From: Rhizobium sp. BG4
GTDB taxonomy: Bacteria > Pseudomonadota > Alphaproteobacteria > Rhizobiales > Rhizobiaceae
DNA: 64,000 nucleotides
Direction: 5' to 3'
Assembly: GCF_016864575.1 (NCBI RefSeq)
Contig: NZ_CP044125.1
Span: 744,001-808,000, forward strand
The position numbers were made by a program, and so were the translations under genes. Shown here in pieces: positions 36,134 through 45,230 of the stretch (the stretch's first letter is position 1; each line of letters starts with the position of its first letter). Below the pieces are notes generated by a model, which ran no database searches, was not told where the DNA came from, and saw only the letters and a program-made list of their open reading frames with translations.

Positions 36134-37045
36134 TCAGCCTTCGAGCAGTTCGCTCGCTTCCTGCCGGCGCCCCCTCAGCCGCCCCGCGTCGCGGGCCGGT
36201 GACTGGCCGAACTGGCGGGTGTATTCGCGGCTGAACTGGGTGGCGCTTTCGTAGCCCACCGAGAATGCCACGCGGGCCGTATCGCCGGGATCGGCGAGCA
36301 GGCGGCGGCGGGCTTCGTGGAGCCTCAGCTTCTTCTGGTACTGGATCGGGCTCATTGCCGTCACGTCCTTGAAGTGCTTGTGGAAGACCGACGGGCTCAT
36401 GCCGGCGATGCAGGCGAGCATTTCGACGGTGATTGTCTTGTCGAAATTCTCGCGGATATGGCCGATGGCACGGCGGATCTGGCAGAGCCGGCTGTCGCTG
36501 ACGACGAGCTGGCGCAGCGCCGGGCCATGCGGCCCCTGCAAGAGCCGGTAGATGATCTCGCGCTCCAGCATCGGCGCCATGACTGGAATGTCGGCCGGCT
36601 TGTCAAACAGTTTCACCAGCCGCAGCCAGGCATCGGCAAGCTCCGGCGTCACCGGGCTGATGCCGAAGCCCGGGCCATCGGCAGGCGGCGGCAGATCGGG
36701 CATCGTCAGGATGATGTCGCTGACCACGGCGATATCCAGCGTCAGCGCCAGCGCCAGATAGGGATGATCGGGTGCGGCCTCGACGATCTGGCAGGCGCCG
36801 GGCACCTCGATGCTGGCGACGAAATAGCTGGCGCGGTCGTAATGCAGCGCCCTGTCGCCGATGATGGCGCATTTCGAGCCCTGCAGCACGAGGCAGAGCA
36901 TCGGCTCGTAGATGCCTGCAATCATCGGCGTACGCGCCGAATCCCGGGTGATCGTCACCCGCGGCACCGGCGTCTGCGTCAGGCGGCCGTCTGCGTGTTT
37001 CAGCGCACGATCGCGCAATTCGTCCATCACATCCATCATGGACAT
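36134..37045 (-). CDS. AraC-family transcriptional regulator (AraC_N type)
   Basis: 303 residues. The N-terminal AraC_N cupin-like domain covers about 30-190 (MLCLVLQGSKCAIIGDRALHYDRASYFVASIEVPG). The C-terminal double helix-turn-helix covers about 200-290 (VEMLACIAGMSPSVFHKHFKDVTAMSPIQYQKKLRLHEARRRL...VGYESATQFSREYTRQFG). ATGs at 37045, 37039 and 37036 are all possible; the first is used. The open frame to 37516 antisense to the SDR gene is not real. It is divergent from an SDR gene that it probably controls. Confidence 0.9.
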   Translation of the reverse strand: MSMMDVMDELRDRALKHADGRLTQTPVPRVTITRDSARTPMIAGIYEPMLCLVLQGSKCAIIGDRALHYDRASYFVASIEVPGACQIVEAAPDHPYLALALTLDIAVVSDIILTMPDLPPPADGPGFGISPVTPELADAWLRLVKLFDKPADIPVMAPMLEREIIYRLLQGPHGPALRQLVVSDSRLCQIRRAIGHIRENFDKTITVEMLACIAGMSPSVFHKHFKDVTAMSPIQYQKKLRLHEARRRLLADPGDTARVAFSVGYESATQFSREYTRQFGQSPARDAGRLRGRRQEASELLEG

Positions 37046-37193
37046 ATGGTGACATGGCGGCCGGACGCAAGACAAGGCGCGCAGCGGGCGCGCATCACAC
37101 GTCAGGAGGAATAGGCAAGAAGCCGGGACTTTAGGGCTCACGCAGGAGGTGCGATCGACACGATCTCTGTTGCTCCACAAACGGAGTGCGAAC

Positions 37194-37922
37194 ATGACAC
37201 ATACGAAGACTGCAGTGGTAACCGGCGCCAACAAGGGCATCGGTTTCGAAATCGCCCGGCGGCTGGCGGCGGAAGGATACCGCGTCTTTCTCGGCGCCCG
37301 CGACCGGGACCGCGGCGAAGCGGCCGCCGCCAAGCTCAGGGCGCAGGGCCTCGACGCCCACTGGCTGGAGCTCGACGTCACCGACGACAGAAGCGCCGCC
37401 TCCGCCGCCGAGACGCTGGCCAAAGAGACCGGCGCGCTCGACGTACTCGTCAACAATGCCGGGATTGCCGAGGGCTTCGGCATCTCGCCGCTGGAAGAGC
37501 CGATCGAGACCACCAAGAAGGTCTACGAGGTCAATGTCTTCGGCCCGATCCGCGTGACTCAGGCCTTCATGCCGCTCCTCAAGGCCTCGAAGGCCGGGCG
37601 GATCGTGATGATGAGCAGCGAGCTCGGCTCCATTCAATCACTGCTGGATCCCGGCAACGAATTCTACGCCGTCAACGCGCTCGGCTATAACAGCTCGAAA
37701 TCGGCGCTGAACGCCGCCACCGTCTCGATCGCCAAGGCCGCCGAACCCTTCGGCATCAAGGTCAACGCCGCCGACCCCGGCTATACCGCGACCGAGATGA
37801 ACGGCAATAGCGGCTACCGCACGGTGGAACAGGCCGCCGAAGTGGCGGTCAAGCTCGCCATCCTCGGCGAGGACGGGCCGACGGCGGGGTATTTCAACCA
37901 TAATGGGGTGTTGCCGTGGTAG
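37194..37922 (+). CDS. SDR-family NAD(P)-dependent oxidoreductase
   Basis: 242 residues, carbonyl-reductase-like SDR: VVTGANKGIGFEIARRL, NNAGIAEGF, the catalytic Ser in MMSSELG and YNSSKSALN (Tyr/Lys), ending GYFNHNGVLPW. The ATG at 37194 has GGAG 8 bp upstream. It is divergent from the AraC gene. The 3' end of this gene is repeated in decayed form at 39354-39433, beyond a group of inserted small genes. Confidence 0.93.
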   Translation: MTHTKTAVVTGANKGIGFEIARRLAAEGYRVFLGARDRDRGEAAAAKLRAQGLDAHWLELDVTDDRSAASAAETLAKETGALDVLVNNAGIAEGFGISPLEEPIETTKKVYEVNVFGPIRVTQAFMPLLKASKAGRIVMMSSELGSIQSLLDPGNEFYAVNALGYNSSKSALNAATVSIAKAAEPFGIKVNAADPGYTATEMNGNSGYRTVEQAAEVAVKLAILGEDGPTAGYFNHNGVLPW

Positions 37923-38028
37923 GCTTTGAGGCTGGCTTCCCCGCCGGTCTATGATGCGTCACTCCGCGCTATTGCCAGATAGCGCGGGACAAACCCTAAT
38001 CGAGAAGACGCATTGTGGGGTATAAGTA

Positions 38029-38343
38029 TTGGATCACAGCGGCGACGGGCGGCCATTGCTTTGGATAGCGTTGATCTTCTTGAGCAGCTTCAGCGGTTGG
38101 TCTTGGTACTGGTTTATCCGGTCGATCATCTTCTACATGAGAAACGACTTCGATTTCAGCATCGATTTCGGTCCGAAGATCTATATGTCTGAAATCGACG
38201 ATGAACGATATGTCGTAACACCGAGGCAAAAGCTGGTGATCGCTTGGCCGATGATCGTCATCATAAGCTTGGGCATGGTGGCCGGCGTCGTGCTGGCGTT
38301 GACGGGCGTCCTAAACGTCTGCCGCGACTGCGTCTCGCTTTGA
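38029..38343 (+). CDS. Small two-helix membrane protein
   Basis: 104 residues from a TTG start at 38029, the first possible start after an in-frame stop at 38023. Membrane helices lie at about 10-30 (LLWIALIFLSSFSGWSWYWF) and 72-95 (WPMIVIISLGMVAGVVLALTG), with a soluble segment between (IDFGPKIYMSEIDDERYVVTPRQ). GC content is below that of the flanking genes. No family recognised. It lies in the segment between the SDR gene and its decayed 3' copy. Confidence 0.6.
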   Translation: MDHSGDGRPLLWIALIFLSSFSGWSWYWFIRSIIFYMRNDFDFSIDFGPKIYMSEIDDERYVVTPRQKLVIAWPMIVIISLGMVAGVVLALTGVLNVCRDCVSL

Positions 38344-38438
38344 GGCCTTAGCGGCAGATGCCTTCCGCCTGAGCCACCGCCCCCGGGCGACCGGCGGCCA
38401 GAGGCATCGGAAGGCCTCTGGCTTACCGGTCCGGTTGA

Positions 38439-38726
38439 TCACAGAACGGAAACGTCGAGCGGCGGCGGGGGCGGTGGTGGCGGTGGAGCAACGGCCGCCG
38501 GAGCCGTGCGAAGCGACGGGCCGCCCTTCCTGTCGCTTCCCTGGTCCGTTCTGGAATCGCTGAAGAAGCCGCCTGCCTGGCAACCTTGAGTGCGATGATT
38601 GCGATGCTGTTCCGATGTGACGAAGCGATTGCCGTCACACCCACGGTGCCTGTTCTGATCCGTCGCCACGCAACCGCTTGCGATGACGACGAAAGGCAGG
38701 ATGCAGAGCGTGTAACGCATTGTCAT
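38439..38726 (-). CDS. Small lipoprotein with a polyproline tail
   Basis: 95 residues. The N-terminus MRYTLCILPFVVIASGC is a signal peptide with a lipobox ending in Cys19. A His/Gln/Gly-rich middle and a run of nine prolines before LDVSVL follow. The ATG at 38726 has AGGAAGAG directly upstream. Probably attached to the inner or outer membrane. No domain recognised; its low complexity suggests a recent or lineage-specific gene. Confidence 0.62.
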   Translation of the reverse strand: MTMRYTLCILPFVVIASGCVATDQNRHRGCDGNRFVTSEQHRNHRTQGCQAGGFFSDSRTDQGSDRKGGPSLRTAPAAVAPPPPPPPPPLDVSVL

Positions 38727-38940
38727 GATCTCTTCCTTTCGAGGTTGTTACCCCTCTGAGGACAAAATCCACAACCTGGCGTACGTTCCGAATTGCAGCG
38801 GCATCAGGCGCTACATCCTGTGATTTGGATAATCTTGGATAAGGATGGGTTTAAGCTGTTGATGGCATTGGGGAAAACTGTTTGATTTTGGGGCTGCGGC
38901 GCGTGTTCCGGTGGCTGCGATGAAGCGCGTTCCCGACAAC

Positions 38941-39270
38941 TCACTTCATCTTCAGATCATGCCAACAGCGTTTGCAGATAAAGTTGCGAGGCCAGACGAG
39001 CTTGATGCCCGCGGGTTCCCCACAATAAGGGCATGACTGGGCTTTTGCCTTAAAATCAAGACCCCAGCCGAACAGCAACCAAGCGATGAAAGATGCCATA
39101 ACAAAATACGTCTCAATCTGCTTGTCATACACACCTAGAAGATGGGTGAGGATGTGAAACGATAGAACAACTGCCAAAACTACAGCGGCCGATAGGTTAT
39201 ACACCTTCTCCAAAATTCTTCTCTTGGCGCGAAAAGCCACAAGTTCTTCTCCGATATTGCGTCCCCTCAT
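38941..39270 (-). CDS. Membrane protein with C-terminal zinc ribbon
   Basis: 109 residues (ATG at 39270 after AGGGGG; a GTG at 39312 would add 14). Two hydrophobic helices, about 28-45 and 58-75, are followed by a CPYC...CKRC zinc-ribbon-like motif (SCPYCGEPAG and FICKRCWHDLKMK). No family recognised. It is the last gene before the decayed SDR 3' copy. Confidence 0.62.
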   Translation of the reverse strand: MRGRNIGEELVAFRAKRRILEKVYNLSAAVVLAVVLSFHILTHLLGVYDKQIETYFVMASFIAWLLFGWGLDFKAKAQSCPYCGEPAGIKLVWPRNFICKRCWHDLKMK

Positions 39271-39353
39271 CCGGCGCCCCCTATGCAAGAACACAATGCC
39301 ATGGTCGATCACATACGAAAATCGGAACCTATCAGCGAGCGGCGCCGAGCCTT

Positions 39354-39433
39354 AACGGCAGCGGATACCTGACGGTAGAGTGAGCTGCCGAAGTGGCGGT
39401 GAGGCTCGCAACCTCCGGCGAAGACGGGCCGAC
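39354..39433 (+). pseudogene. Decayed second copy of the SDR gene 3' end
   Basis: Translated in one frame this reads NGSGYLTVE, a stop, then AAEVAVRLATSGEDGPT. The intact SDR gene (37194-37922) reads NSGYRTVEQAAEVAVKLAILGEDGPT at residues 205-230. DNA identity is also evident (CCGAAGTGGCGGT, GACGGGCCGAC). It is in the same orientation as the parent gene, about 1.5 kb downstream, and includes an in-frame stop. Confidence 0.8.
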
Positions 39434-39490
39434 AAAGCACGTGGCTGCTTTGCGCCAAGCGGGCTTGGGCAGCATGAGATGTTGAAAAAG

Positions 39491-39964
39491 CTACTCGCTC
39501 TTTCTACCAAACCGTGGCTTCTTGATGGGCTTATTCAAGGACGAGATTGGCTTGCCCTCATTGTCACATGGCAGCGGCTTTCTCTGGCGAAGTGACCATA
39601 TGACGCGACCTACCACCACACCGGTTAAGCTCGCAGCTAGGATTGGGAGAAGCGCGTAGCCAGCAGCAACAAGCCAAGCGTAGACCATCATCATGCCGAT
39701 ACCAACGATGATCACCAGAAACTCGACCCAGCCGTTGTCTATCGAGGAAGAATTTGGCCAAACTCCTTGCAGAGAACACTTGTGGGCCCAGAAACACTCA
39801 ACGAGCATTCTCATACCGACCAGTAAGAGAACGAGCAAAATGAAAGCCGCGACGGCCCGTTTGTTGTACGTTCCACGCGAGCTAGCTCGATAGCCGGTCA
39901 GTACAAAAATGCAAAACGCTATAAGCGACGCTATCAAAACCAGCGTGGCAAGTGACTCTTGCAT
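39491..39964 (-). CDS. Hypothetical membrane protein, four helices
   Basis: 157 residues (ATG at 39964 with GGGAG upstream; a GTG at 39991 is less likely). Hydrophobic segments lie at about 5-23, 37-57, 78-99 and 101-121, and the C-terminus is basic (KPIKKPRFGRKSE). It has a cysteine pair in the second loop (CFWAHKC). No family recognised; codon use is less GC-rich than in core genes. Confidence 0.62.
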   Translation of the reverse strand: MQESLATLVLIASLIAFCIFVLTGYRASSRGTYNKRAVAAFILLVLLLVGMRMLVECFWAHKCSLQGVWPNSSSIDNGWVEFLVIIVGIGMMMVYAWLVAAGYALLPILAASLTGVVVGRVIWSLRQRKPLPCDNEGKPISSLNKPIKKPRFGRKSE

Positions 39965-40166
39965 CTGAGACGCTCCCAAACTGAATTCCACGTACGGCGA
40001 CCAGGGTTGAGTTTACTCTAGTACATAATTCTTAAGGTTGTAGAAAGCCCGCTCTGGGTTGGCAGCCTACGTGGACGGACGACCGGTTCGCCCATGAGCG
40101 ATCATTGCCACCCCCAGCCGATTTGTTATGTTCCCTCAGCCGGACGTCAGGTCGATAGGTTCAAGA

Positions 40167-40604
40167 ATGCTCTATATTGGCTTGCCGGACGCGGGCGAGA
40201 TCGAAAAGGTGCTGCGCGCCATCGAAATGCGTGGCCTGTCGTCTCACATGAACGACAGCAAATGGCGGACCCTGTGCACAGCGATCGCTGAGCTTCCGTT
40301 CCCGCCAGCTTATCAGGTCAAACTCGTCCTTTCAGACACTCCCGATCCCGAGAAATTCGCCGAATCCCCGTCCTATTATGGTGATTGGGCGACGACGCCT
40401 GAAGCTTCCATGGGAATTTTTGTCGAATGGCTCAAAGTAGCACCACGGCACAGCGTTCGGCTTGGACAACTCTCGGCGCCAGGCGTGGGTGATTGCTCGG
40501 AGGAGCTTCGCAAGCTATTGAAGCGTTTGCATATTCCATTCAACAGAAAAGACGGCTTTTTCTACATCTATGGGCATACTTCCAGCCCGGAAATTTTCGA
40601 ATAA
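40167..40604 (+). CDS. DUF6678-like protein
   Basis: 145 residues. The segment MNDSKWRTLCTAIAELPFPPAYQVKLVLSD with DWATTPEASMGIFVEWLKVAPR resembles DUF6678 proteins, a small family often seen as strays or near immunity-type genes. The match is by eye only. The ATG at 40167 (AGG eight bases upstream) is preferred over 40128, which lacks a ribosome site. It lies at the end of the accessory segment. An unassigned in-frame tail, EDGSFVGSRQLDIVDPFGPRR, follows in another frame at 40616-40681 and may be a gene remnant. Confidence 0.6.
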   Translation: MLYIGLPDAGEIEKVLRAIEMRGLSSHMNDSKWRTLCTAIAELPFPPAYQVKLVLSDTPDPEKFAESPSYYGDWATTPEASMGIFVEWLKVAPRHSVRLGQLSAPGVGDCSEELRKLLKRLHIPFNRKDGFFYIYGHTSSPEIFE

Positions 40605-40698
40605 CCACGGCGGAGGACGGCAGTTTCGTTGGATCGCGTCAATTGGATATCGTCGATCCATTCGGGCCAAGACGCTGAAGCCAGATGCCACGCCCCCC

Positions 40699-42420
40699 TC
40701 ACGCGCTCCTCGCCATGTCCCCCGCAAACCCCTCCCCCACAGCCACCCCCACGCACCCGCCACGCGTGCGATTCCGCCCGGCGCTCTTGGCTTCATACAG
40801 CAGCTTGTCCGCCCGCTCGTAGATCGCCGCGAAGTCCTCGCTGCCGGCGAGGTCAGTGAGGCCCATGCTGGCGGTGACCGGGCGGCCGAGGCCGGGGACG
40901 GTGTGGGCGACGATGGCGGGGATGGCCTGGCGGCGCAGTTCGGCTTGCGTTTCGGCATCCTCGCCGCGCAGCAGGAGGACGAATTCCTCGCCGCCGAGGC
41001 GGTAGGCGCGGGCGTGCGGGCCGGGCTGGAGGGCGCGGGCCACGGCTTTGAGCACCTCGTCGCCGGTGCTGTGGCCGTTGACGTCGTTGATCGCCTTGAA
41101 ATGATCGATGTCGATGACGGCGAGTGCGCAAAAGCCTTCGGCGCGCAGCTCTTCGAACTGGCGCTCGATGGCGCGGCGGTTCAGGAGGGCGGTGAGCGCA
41201 TCGGTCTCGGAGAGGCGTTCGAGCAGCTCGGCTTCGTTGCGGGCGCGGTCGCGCTCGCGCTTCATAGTGACGAAGCGTTCGGCAACGCCGAGCGTGGTGA
41301 AGACGACTTCGCAGACGCAGCCGGCATAGAAGAGCAGCGTCGCATCGGTGCTGTGCAGCCAGGGCACGAGGCCGGTTACAAGCCGGATCAGGCCGACCGC
41401 GACCATCGGCGCGTAGCCGATCGCCTGGTAGCGCGCGGCGCGGCTTCCGCGGCGCCAGGCATCGATCATCGACAGCATGAAGATGGCAAGGACCGGGGCG
41501 AAGGCGGCCGTATAGGCGCTCGACTGGATGGGGCGGGCGACGAAGGGGAAGGCCGCGTGAAAGACGCTCAGGAAGATCGCCCAGGCGGCGCACCAGGGCA
41601 GCACGCGCCTCAGCAGCGGATGCATGAGGCCGGGTTCGACGAAGCTGTAGGTGAACATTGCGCCTGAGGCGACCGTCATGCCGAAGATCACCGTCGTCAT
41701 CCAGCTCAGCGTCATCGCCGGCGGATCGAAGAGCAGGACCGACAGGCCGGAGGTGACCAGAATGGTGGCCAGCAGCGAGAAGGTGAGCGCCGTGTGCCAG
41801 AGAACGAAGGTTTCGCGCAGCGCCCGGTAAAAGGCGGCGTTGAAGATCAGCGGCATGACCAGCATGCCGGCGAGCCCCGCCAGAAGCAGCGCGAAGCGCA
41901 TGTCGCTGACATCGCCGGCGGCATCGACCGGGGCGAGATAGGCGCGCTCCAGCGTCATCTTGTGGCTCGGCAGGTCGATGGCGGCGACGATCCGGCGGGT
42001 TTCGGCCGTGACCTCAGGCAGATGCGCCTTGAAATAGCCGCCGGCCATGGAACTCCGGAGTGCGGCGGCGGGGATGGTATCCTGACGGATCGCGCCATCG
42101 CGGTCGATCGCAAGGAGATGGACGGCGTCGAGCGCTGCGCGGCGCGAGAGGAAATAGCGGGGAAGCGGCTCGCCGGGGGTGATCTCGAAGCGCAGCAAGA
42201 CACGCTCGGCATCGATCGAGAATTCGCGGGTATCGCAGGACCATCGCTTCTCGTCGCCGGCCACAGTGGCGATGTCTTCCGAGAGGCTGGCGGGGGCCCA
42301 GCAGGAGCTTGGAATCCCTGATGGCTCCGCTTCGCCAGCCGATGCGGCGGCGAAGGGCAGCAGCATCATCAGAAGCAGAAGGGCCAGCGAAAGCAGGTTT
42401 CGAAGTCCACTCGTAGTCAT
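40699..42420 (-). CDS. Membrane diguanylate cyclase with 7TM-DISM-type sensor
   Basis: 573 residues: a signal peptide (to about residue 28), a periplasmic domain (about 30-180, 7TMR-DISM extracellular type), seven membrane helices (about 185-395) and a C-terminal GGDEF domain (about 415-560) with intact RLGGEEF and DIDHFKAINDVNGHSTGDEVL. It should make c-di-GMP in response to a periplasmic ligand. Start ATG at 42420. It is divergent from the DUF1003 gene. Confidence 0.92.
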   Translation of the reverse strand: MTTSGLRNLLSLALLLLMMLLPFAAASAGEAEPSGIPSSCWAPASLSEDIATVAGDEKRWSCDTREFSIDAERVLLRFEITPGEPLPRYFLSRRAALDAVHLLAIDRDGAIRQDTIPAAALRSSMAGGYFKAHLPEVTAETRRIVAAIDLPSHKMTLERAYLAPVDAAGDVSDMRFALLLAGLAGMLVMPLIFNAAFYRALRETFVLWHTALTFSLLATILVTSGLSVLLFDPPAMTLSWMTTVIFGMTVASGAMFTYSFVEPGLMHPLLRRVLPWCAAWAIFLSVFHAAFPFVARPIQSSAYTAAFAPVLAIFMLSMIDAWRRGSRAARYQAIGYAPMVAVGLIRLVTGLVPWLHSTDATLLFYAGCVCEVVFTTLGVAERFVTMKRERDRARNEAELLERLSETDALTALLNRRAIERQFEELRAEGFCALAVIDIDHFKAINDVNGHSTGDEVLKAVARALQPGPHARAYRLGGEEFVLLLRGEDAETQAELRRQAIPAIVAHTVPGLGRPVTASMGLTDLAGSEDFAAIYERADKLLYEAKSAGRNRTRGGCVGVAVGEGFAGDMARSA

Positions 42421-42604
42421 GACTTTCCCTTACGGCAAAAAGCTTTTGATGCCGTTAATCGCGGCCCCAAGAAGCTGCTATCACCGGTGTCATGCGGCAG
42501 CGCCGCAGGGGCGGCAAATGGCCTCGCAGGGATCGCCGGATAGTGTCACAATCCTGTTCGATTTGATGTTTAGAGCGCAGAAAAACGGCACAGAGGATCG
42601 TCGG

Positions 42605-43510
42605 ATGGCAGAAGAAAAGCCCCTTGAATTCGCAGGCGGCATCGTGGATTTCGATGCCGGGCACGGCGAGGCCGCCACCGTCGAGATGAAGGACTACAGC
42701 GACAGCCTGGCGCAGGCCAAGGCGAAGTCGGTGCGCCTCGTCGATGCGATCACGGGTGCTGCGCTGAAGAAGAAGGACGCCATCCACTTCGACGACCTGC
42801 GCCCTGCCCTTGCCGACTTCATGCGCCAGAAGCATCCGGGCCTGCGCTCGGACGACTATATCAACCGCAAGGTCGTGGACGACTATCGCGGCCAGTATAT
42901 CGCCGAGCTGCTGCGCGACGAGCGCGGCGAACTGTCCAACCTCGAGGACGAGGTCGTCGAAAGCCTCAGAAGCCACGATACGCTGGCCGAAAACATCGAA
43001 GAGGATTACGAGGAGCGCCGCTCGATCGGCGACCGCGTCGCCGATGTCGTCGCCACCTTCGGCGGCAGCTGGACCTTCATCATCTCCTTCTGCCTGTTCC
43101 TCGCCGTGTGGATGGGCATCAACTTCCTGATGGGCGAGCAGCGGGCCTTCGACGCCTATCCCTTCATCCTGCTGAACCTCATCCTCTCGACCATCGCCGC
43201 GCTGCAGGCGCCGATCATCATGATGAGCCAGCGCCGCCAGGAATCGAAGGACCGGCTGCGGGCGCTCAACGACTACAAGGTCAACCTCAAGGCCGAACTG
43301 GAAATCCGCCACCTGCACGAAAAGGTCGACCACCTCCTGAACCGGCAATGGGAGCGGCTGACCGAGATCCAGCAGATCCAGATCGAGATGATGCTGGAAC
43401 AGGCCAAGGCCGCCAACCGCGCCCTGAAGCTCAGCAAAGCGCAGAAGACCAAGACCAGCGCGCTGAAGAACCTGTTCAACGCCTCGAAGGCGGACGAGAC
43501 GGATAGCTAA
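42605..43510 (+). CDS. DUF1003 membrane protein
   Basis: 301 residues. The DUF1003 core covers about 130-230, with two membrane helices (SWTFIISFCLFLAVWMGINF and PFILLNLILSTIAALQAPIIMMSQ) and the family motif RRQESKDRLRALNDYKVNLKAELEI, followed by a coiled coil (HLHEKVDHLLNRQWERLTEIQQIQIEMM). The ATG at 42605 has GAGG eight bases upstream. Sometimes described as a cytochrome-related membrane protein; the role is unclear. Confidence 0.88.
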   Translation: MAEEKPLEFAGGIVDFDAGHGEAATVEMKDYSDSLAQAKAKSVRLVDAITGAALKKKDAIHFDDLRPALADFMRQKHPGLRSDDYINRKVVDDYRGQYIAELLRDERGELSNLEDEVVESLRSHDTLAENIEEDYEERRSIGDRVADVVATFGGSWTFIISFCLFLAVWMGINFLMGEQRAFDAYPFILLNLILSTIAALQAPIIMMSQRRQESKDRLRALNDYKVNLKAELEIRHLHEKVDHLLNRQWERLTEIQQIQIEMMLEQAKAANRALKLSKAQKTKTSALKNLFNASKADETDS

Positions 43511-43521
43511 TTGCAGGGCAC

Positions 43522-45114
43522 TCAGGCGGCGACGCGGATGACCTCGGCGGCGCGGCCGTATCGTGCCACTGATGCCGCGTGAAACTTGATGAAATCGGCC
43601 GCCGTCAGCGGCTTCGAAAACAGCCATCCCTGTCCGAAGGTCACGCCGTGTTCGCGCAGGTAGCTCGCCTGCTCCTCGGTTTCCACGCCCTCGGCGACGG
43701 TGAACAGCCCAAGCTCCTTTGCCATCTCGATGATATGGGAGGTGACGGCGCTCGTTGCGGTGCCCTTGCCGATCGTGTCGACAAAGGACTTGTCGATCTT
43801 CAAGGCGTCCATCGGCAGCCCCTGGAGATATTGCAGGCTGGAATAGCCGGTGCCGAAATCGTCGATCGCGACGGAATGCCCGGCTGTCCTGGCGCGATCG
43901 AGGCTGATGCGGGCCGCATCGATATCGATGAAGCCCCGCTCGGTGGCCTCGAACCAGATCTGCTCGTTGCGGATGCCGGTCTTCTTGAGTTTCAGCGACA
44001 CCATGTCGAGGAAGCGGCCGGTCTTGATGTCATCGGCGGAGATGTTGATCGCGACGTGCAGCGAGCGGTCCTGCTCCAGCGTGCGCCCGAGATCGCTGAT
44101 GACGCCATCGACGACCTGATCGGTGATCGCGGTGATCAGGCCGGTTTCCTCGGCGAGCGGGATGAAGAGGTCCGGGCGCACCATCGTGCCGCTCGGCCAT
44201 TTCCAACGCACCAGCGCCTCGGCGCCGACGCAGACCCCGGTCGAAAGCTCGACGATCGGCTGGTAATGCACGAGGAATTCGCGCTTGTGGATGCCGATCT
44301 CGAGCTCGCCGCGCGGCGAGAGCCTGCGGCGCGAAAAGTAGACGACGATGCCGACGATGAAGGCGGCGATGAACAGGCCGGCCGGGAGCAGCAGAAGCAG
44401 CTCGCCGCGCAGCCGCGAATAGACCTTGGTGACGGGCTCGGTGACCACGGCGGCAAGGCCGCCATCGGCAACGGTGGCGAACATGTCGCTGCCGTCGATG
44501 CCATCGGCCTTTTGTTCGAGGTGGCGGCGCGCGAAGGCGACATCGGGGCTGTTCTTACCATCGATCAACAGCCCGGTGGAATTCGTGAGCGCGAGCGAGA
44601 CATCCGGCGGCAGGCCGACATCGACGAAGCGAGACGGCGTCACCAGCACATTGTGGCTTCCCAGATGCAGGGCGACCATCGGCTTTGCATGGGTCACGGC
44701 CGGCTGGATGCGAAGCGTCACTTCCACCCCATCAGGGGTGACGTAATCGACGCGAGCCTTGCCGATATCGCCTTCGGTCAGGCCCCAGGATGTGCATTTG
44801 AGCTTGCCGTTGTCGAAATAACCGATCTCCTCGACGGAGGGCGTATTGATCGTCAGCGTGCGCATCAGCGCGAGATGGGCGGGAGAGCAGCGGGCGGCGC
44901 CGGAGGCTTCCATATCGACCAGCGCCTTGCGGGCATCGGCAAAGGTGAAGTGCGCGCGGGCTATCGCGTCATTGCCGGCTGCGTCGAGAACCCGGAGTTC
45001 CTTGTTGATCGCCAGCTTCCAGGAGGCATAGCCCATGACCGCGAGAGGGATGAGCGCGCCGACGGTTGCCAGCAAGACGCTTAGTACGATGACCCTTGAA
45101 CGCCTTGCCTGCAT
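43522..45114 (-). CDS. CSS-motif EAL-domain c-di-GMP phosphodiesterase
   Basis: 530 residues, PdeC-like. Two membrane helices (about 10-30 and 240-262) flank a periplasmic CSS-type domain with Cys in AARCSPAHLALMR and a second Cys in GKLKCTSWG, which in the family form a redox-controlled disulfide. The cytoplasmic EAL domain covers about 275-520 with GAEALVRWK, FEATERGF, DDFGTGYSS, KIDKSF and VAEGVET. The ATG at 45114 follows GGAGG. With the neighbouring GGDEF protein it brackets DUF1003, giving one maker and one breaker of c-di-GMP. Confidence 0.92.
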   Translation of the reverse strand: MQARRSRVIVLSVLLATVGALIPLAVMGYASWKLAINKELRVLDAAGNDAIARAHFTFADARKALVDMEASGAARCSPAHLALMRTLTINTPSVEEIGYFDNGKLKCTSWGLTEGDIGKARVDYVTPDGVEVTLRIQPAVTHAKPMVALHLGSHNVLVTPSRFVDVGLPPDVSLALTNSTGLLIDGKNSPDVAFARRHLEQKADGIDGSDMFATVADGGLAAVVTEPVTKVYSRLRGELLLLLPAGLFIAAFIVGIVVYFSRRRLSPRGELEIGIHKREFLVHYQPIVELSTGVCVGAEALVRWKWPSGTMVRPDLFIPLAEETGLITAITDQVVDGVISDLGRTLEQDRSLHVAINISADDIKTGRFLDMVSLKLKKTGIRNEQIWFEATERGFIDIDAARISLDRARTAGHSVAIDDFGTGYSSLQYLQGLPMDALKIDKSFVDTIGKGTATSAVTSHIIEMAKELGLFTVAEGVETEEQASYLREHGVTFGQGWLFSKPLTAADFIKFHAASVARYGRAAEVIRVAA

Positions 45115-45230
45115 GCGGACGACCCTCCACAGAGCCCCATTCAGCCACAAATCGCTTAACGCAGGTCTTAGACCGGGATTGCAATTTTAAGTATTTTATC
45201 GGGTCGAATTCGCGCGCACTGCGGTTTGCC

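Noticed and set aside
39491..40604. Toxin-antitoxin or abortive-infection module
   Set aside because: The two genes are on opposite strands, about 200 bp apart, with no toxin-type motif; the small size alone is not evidence.
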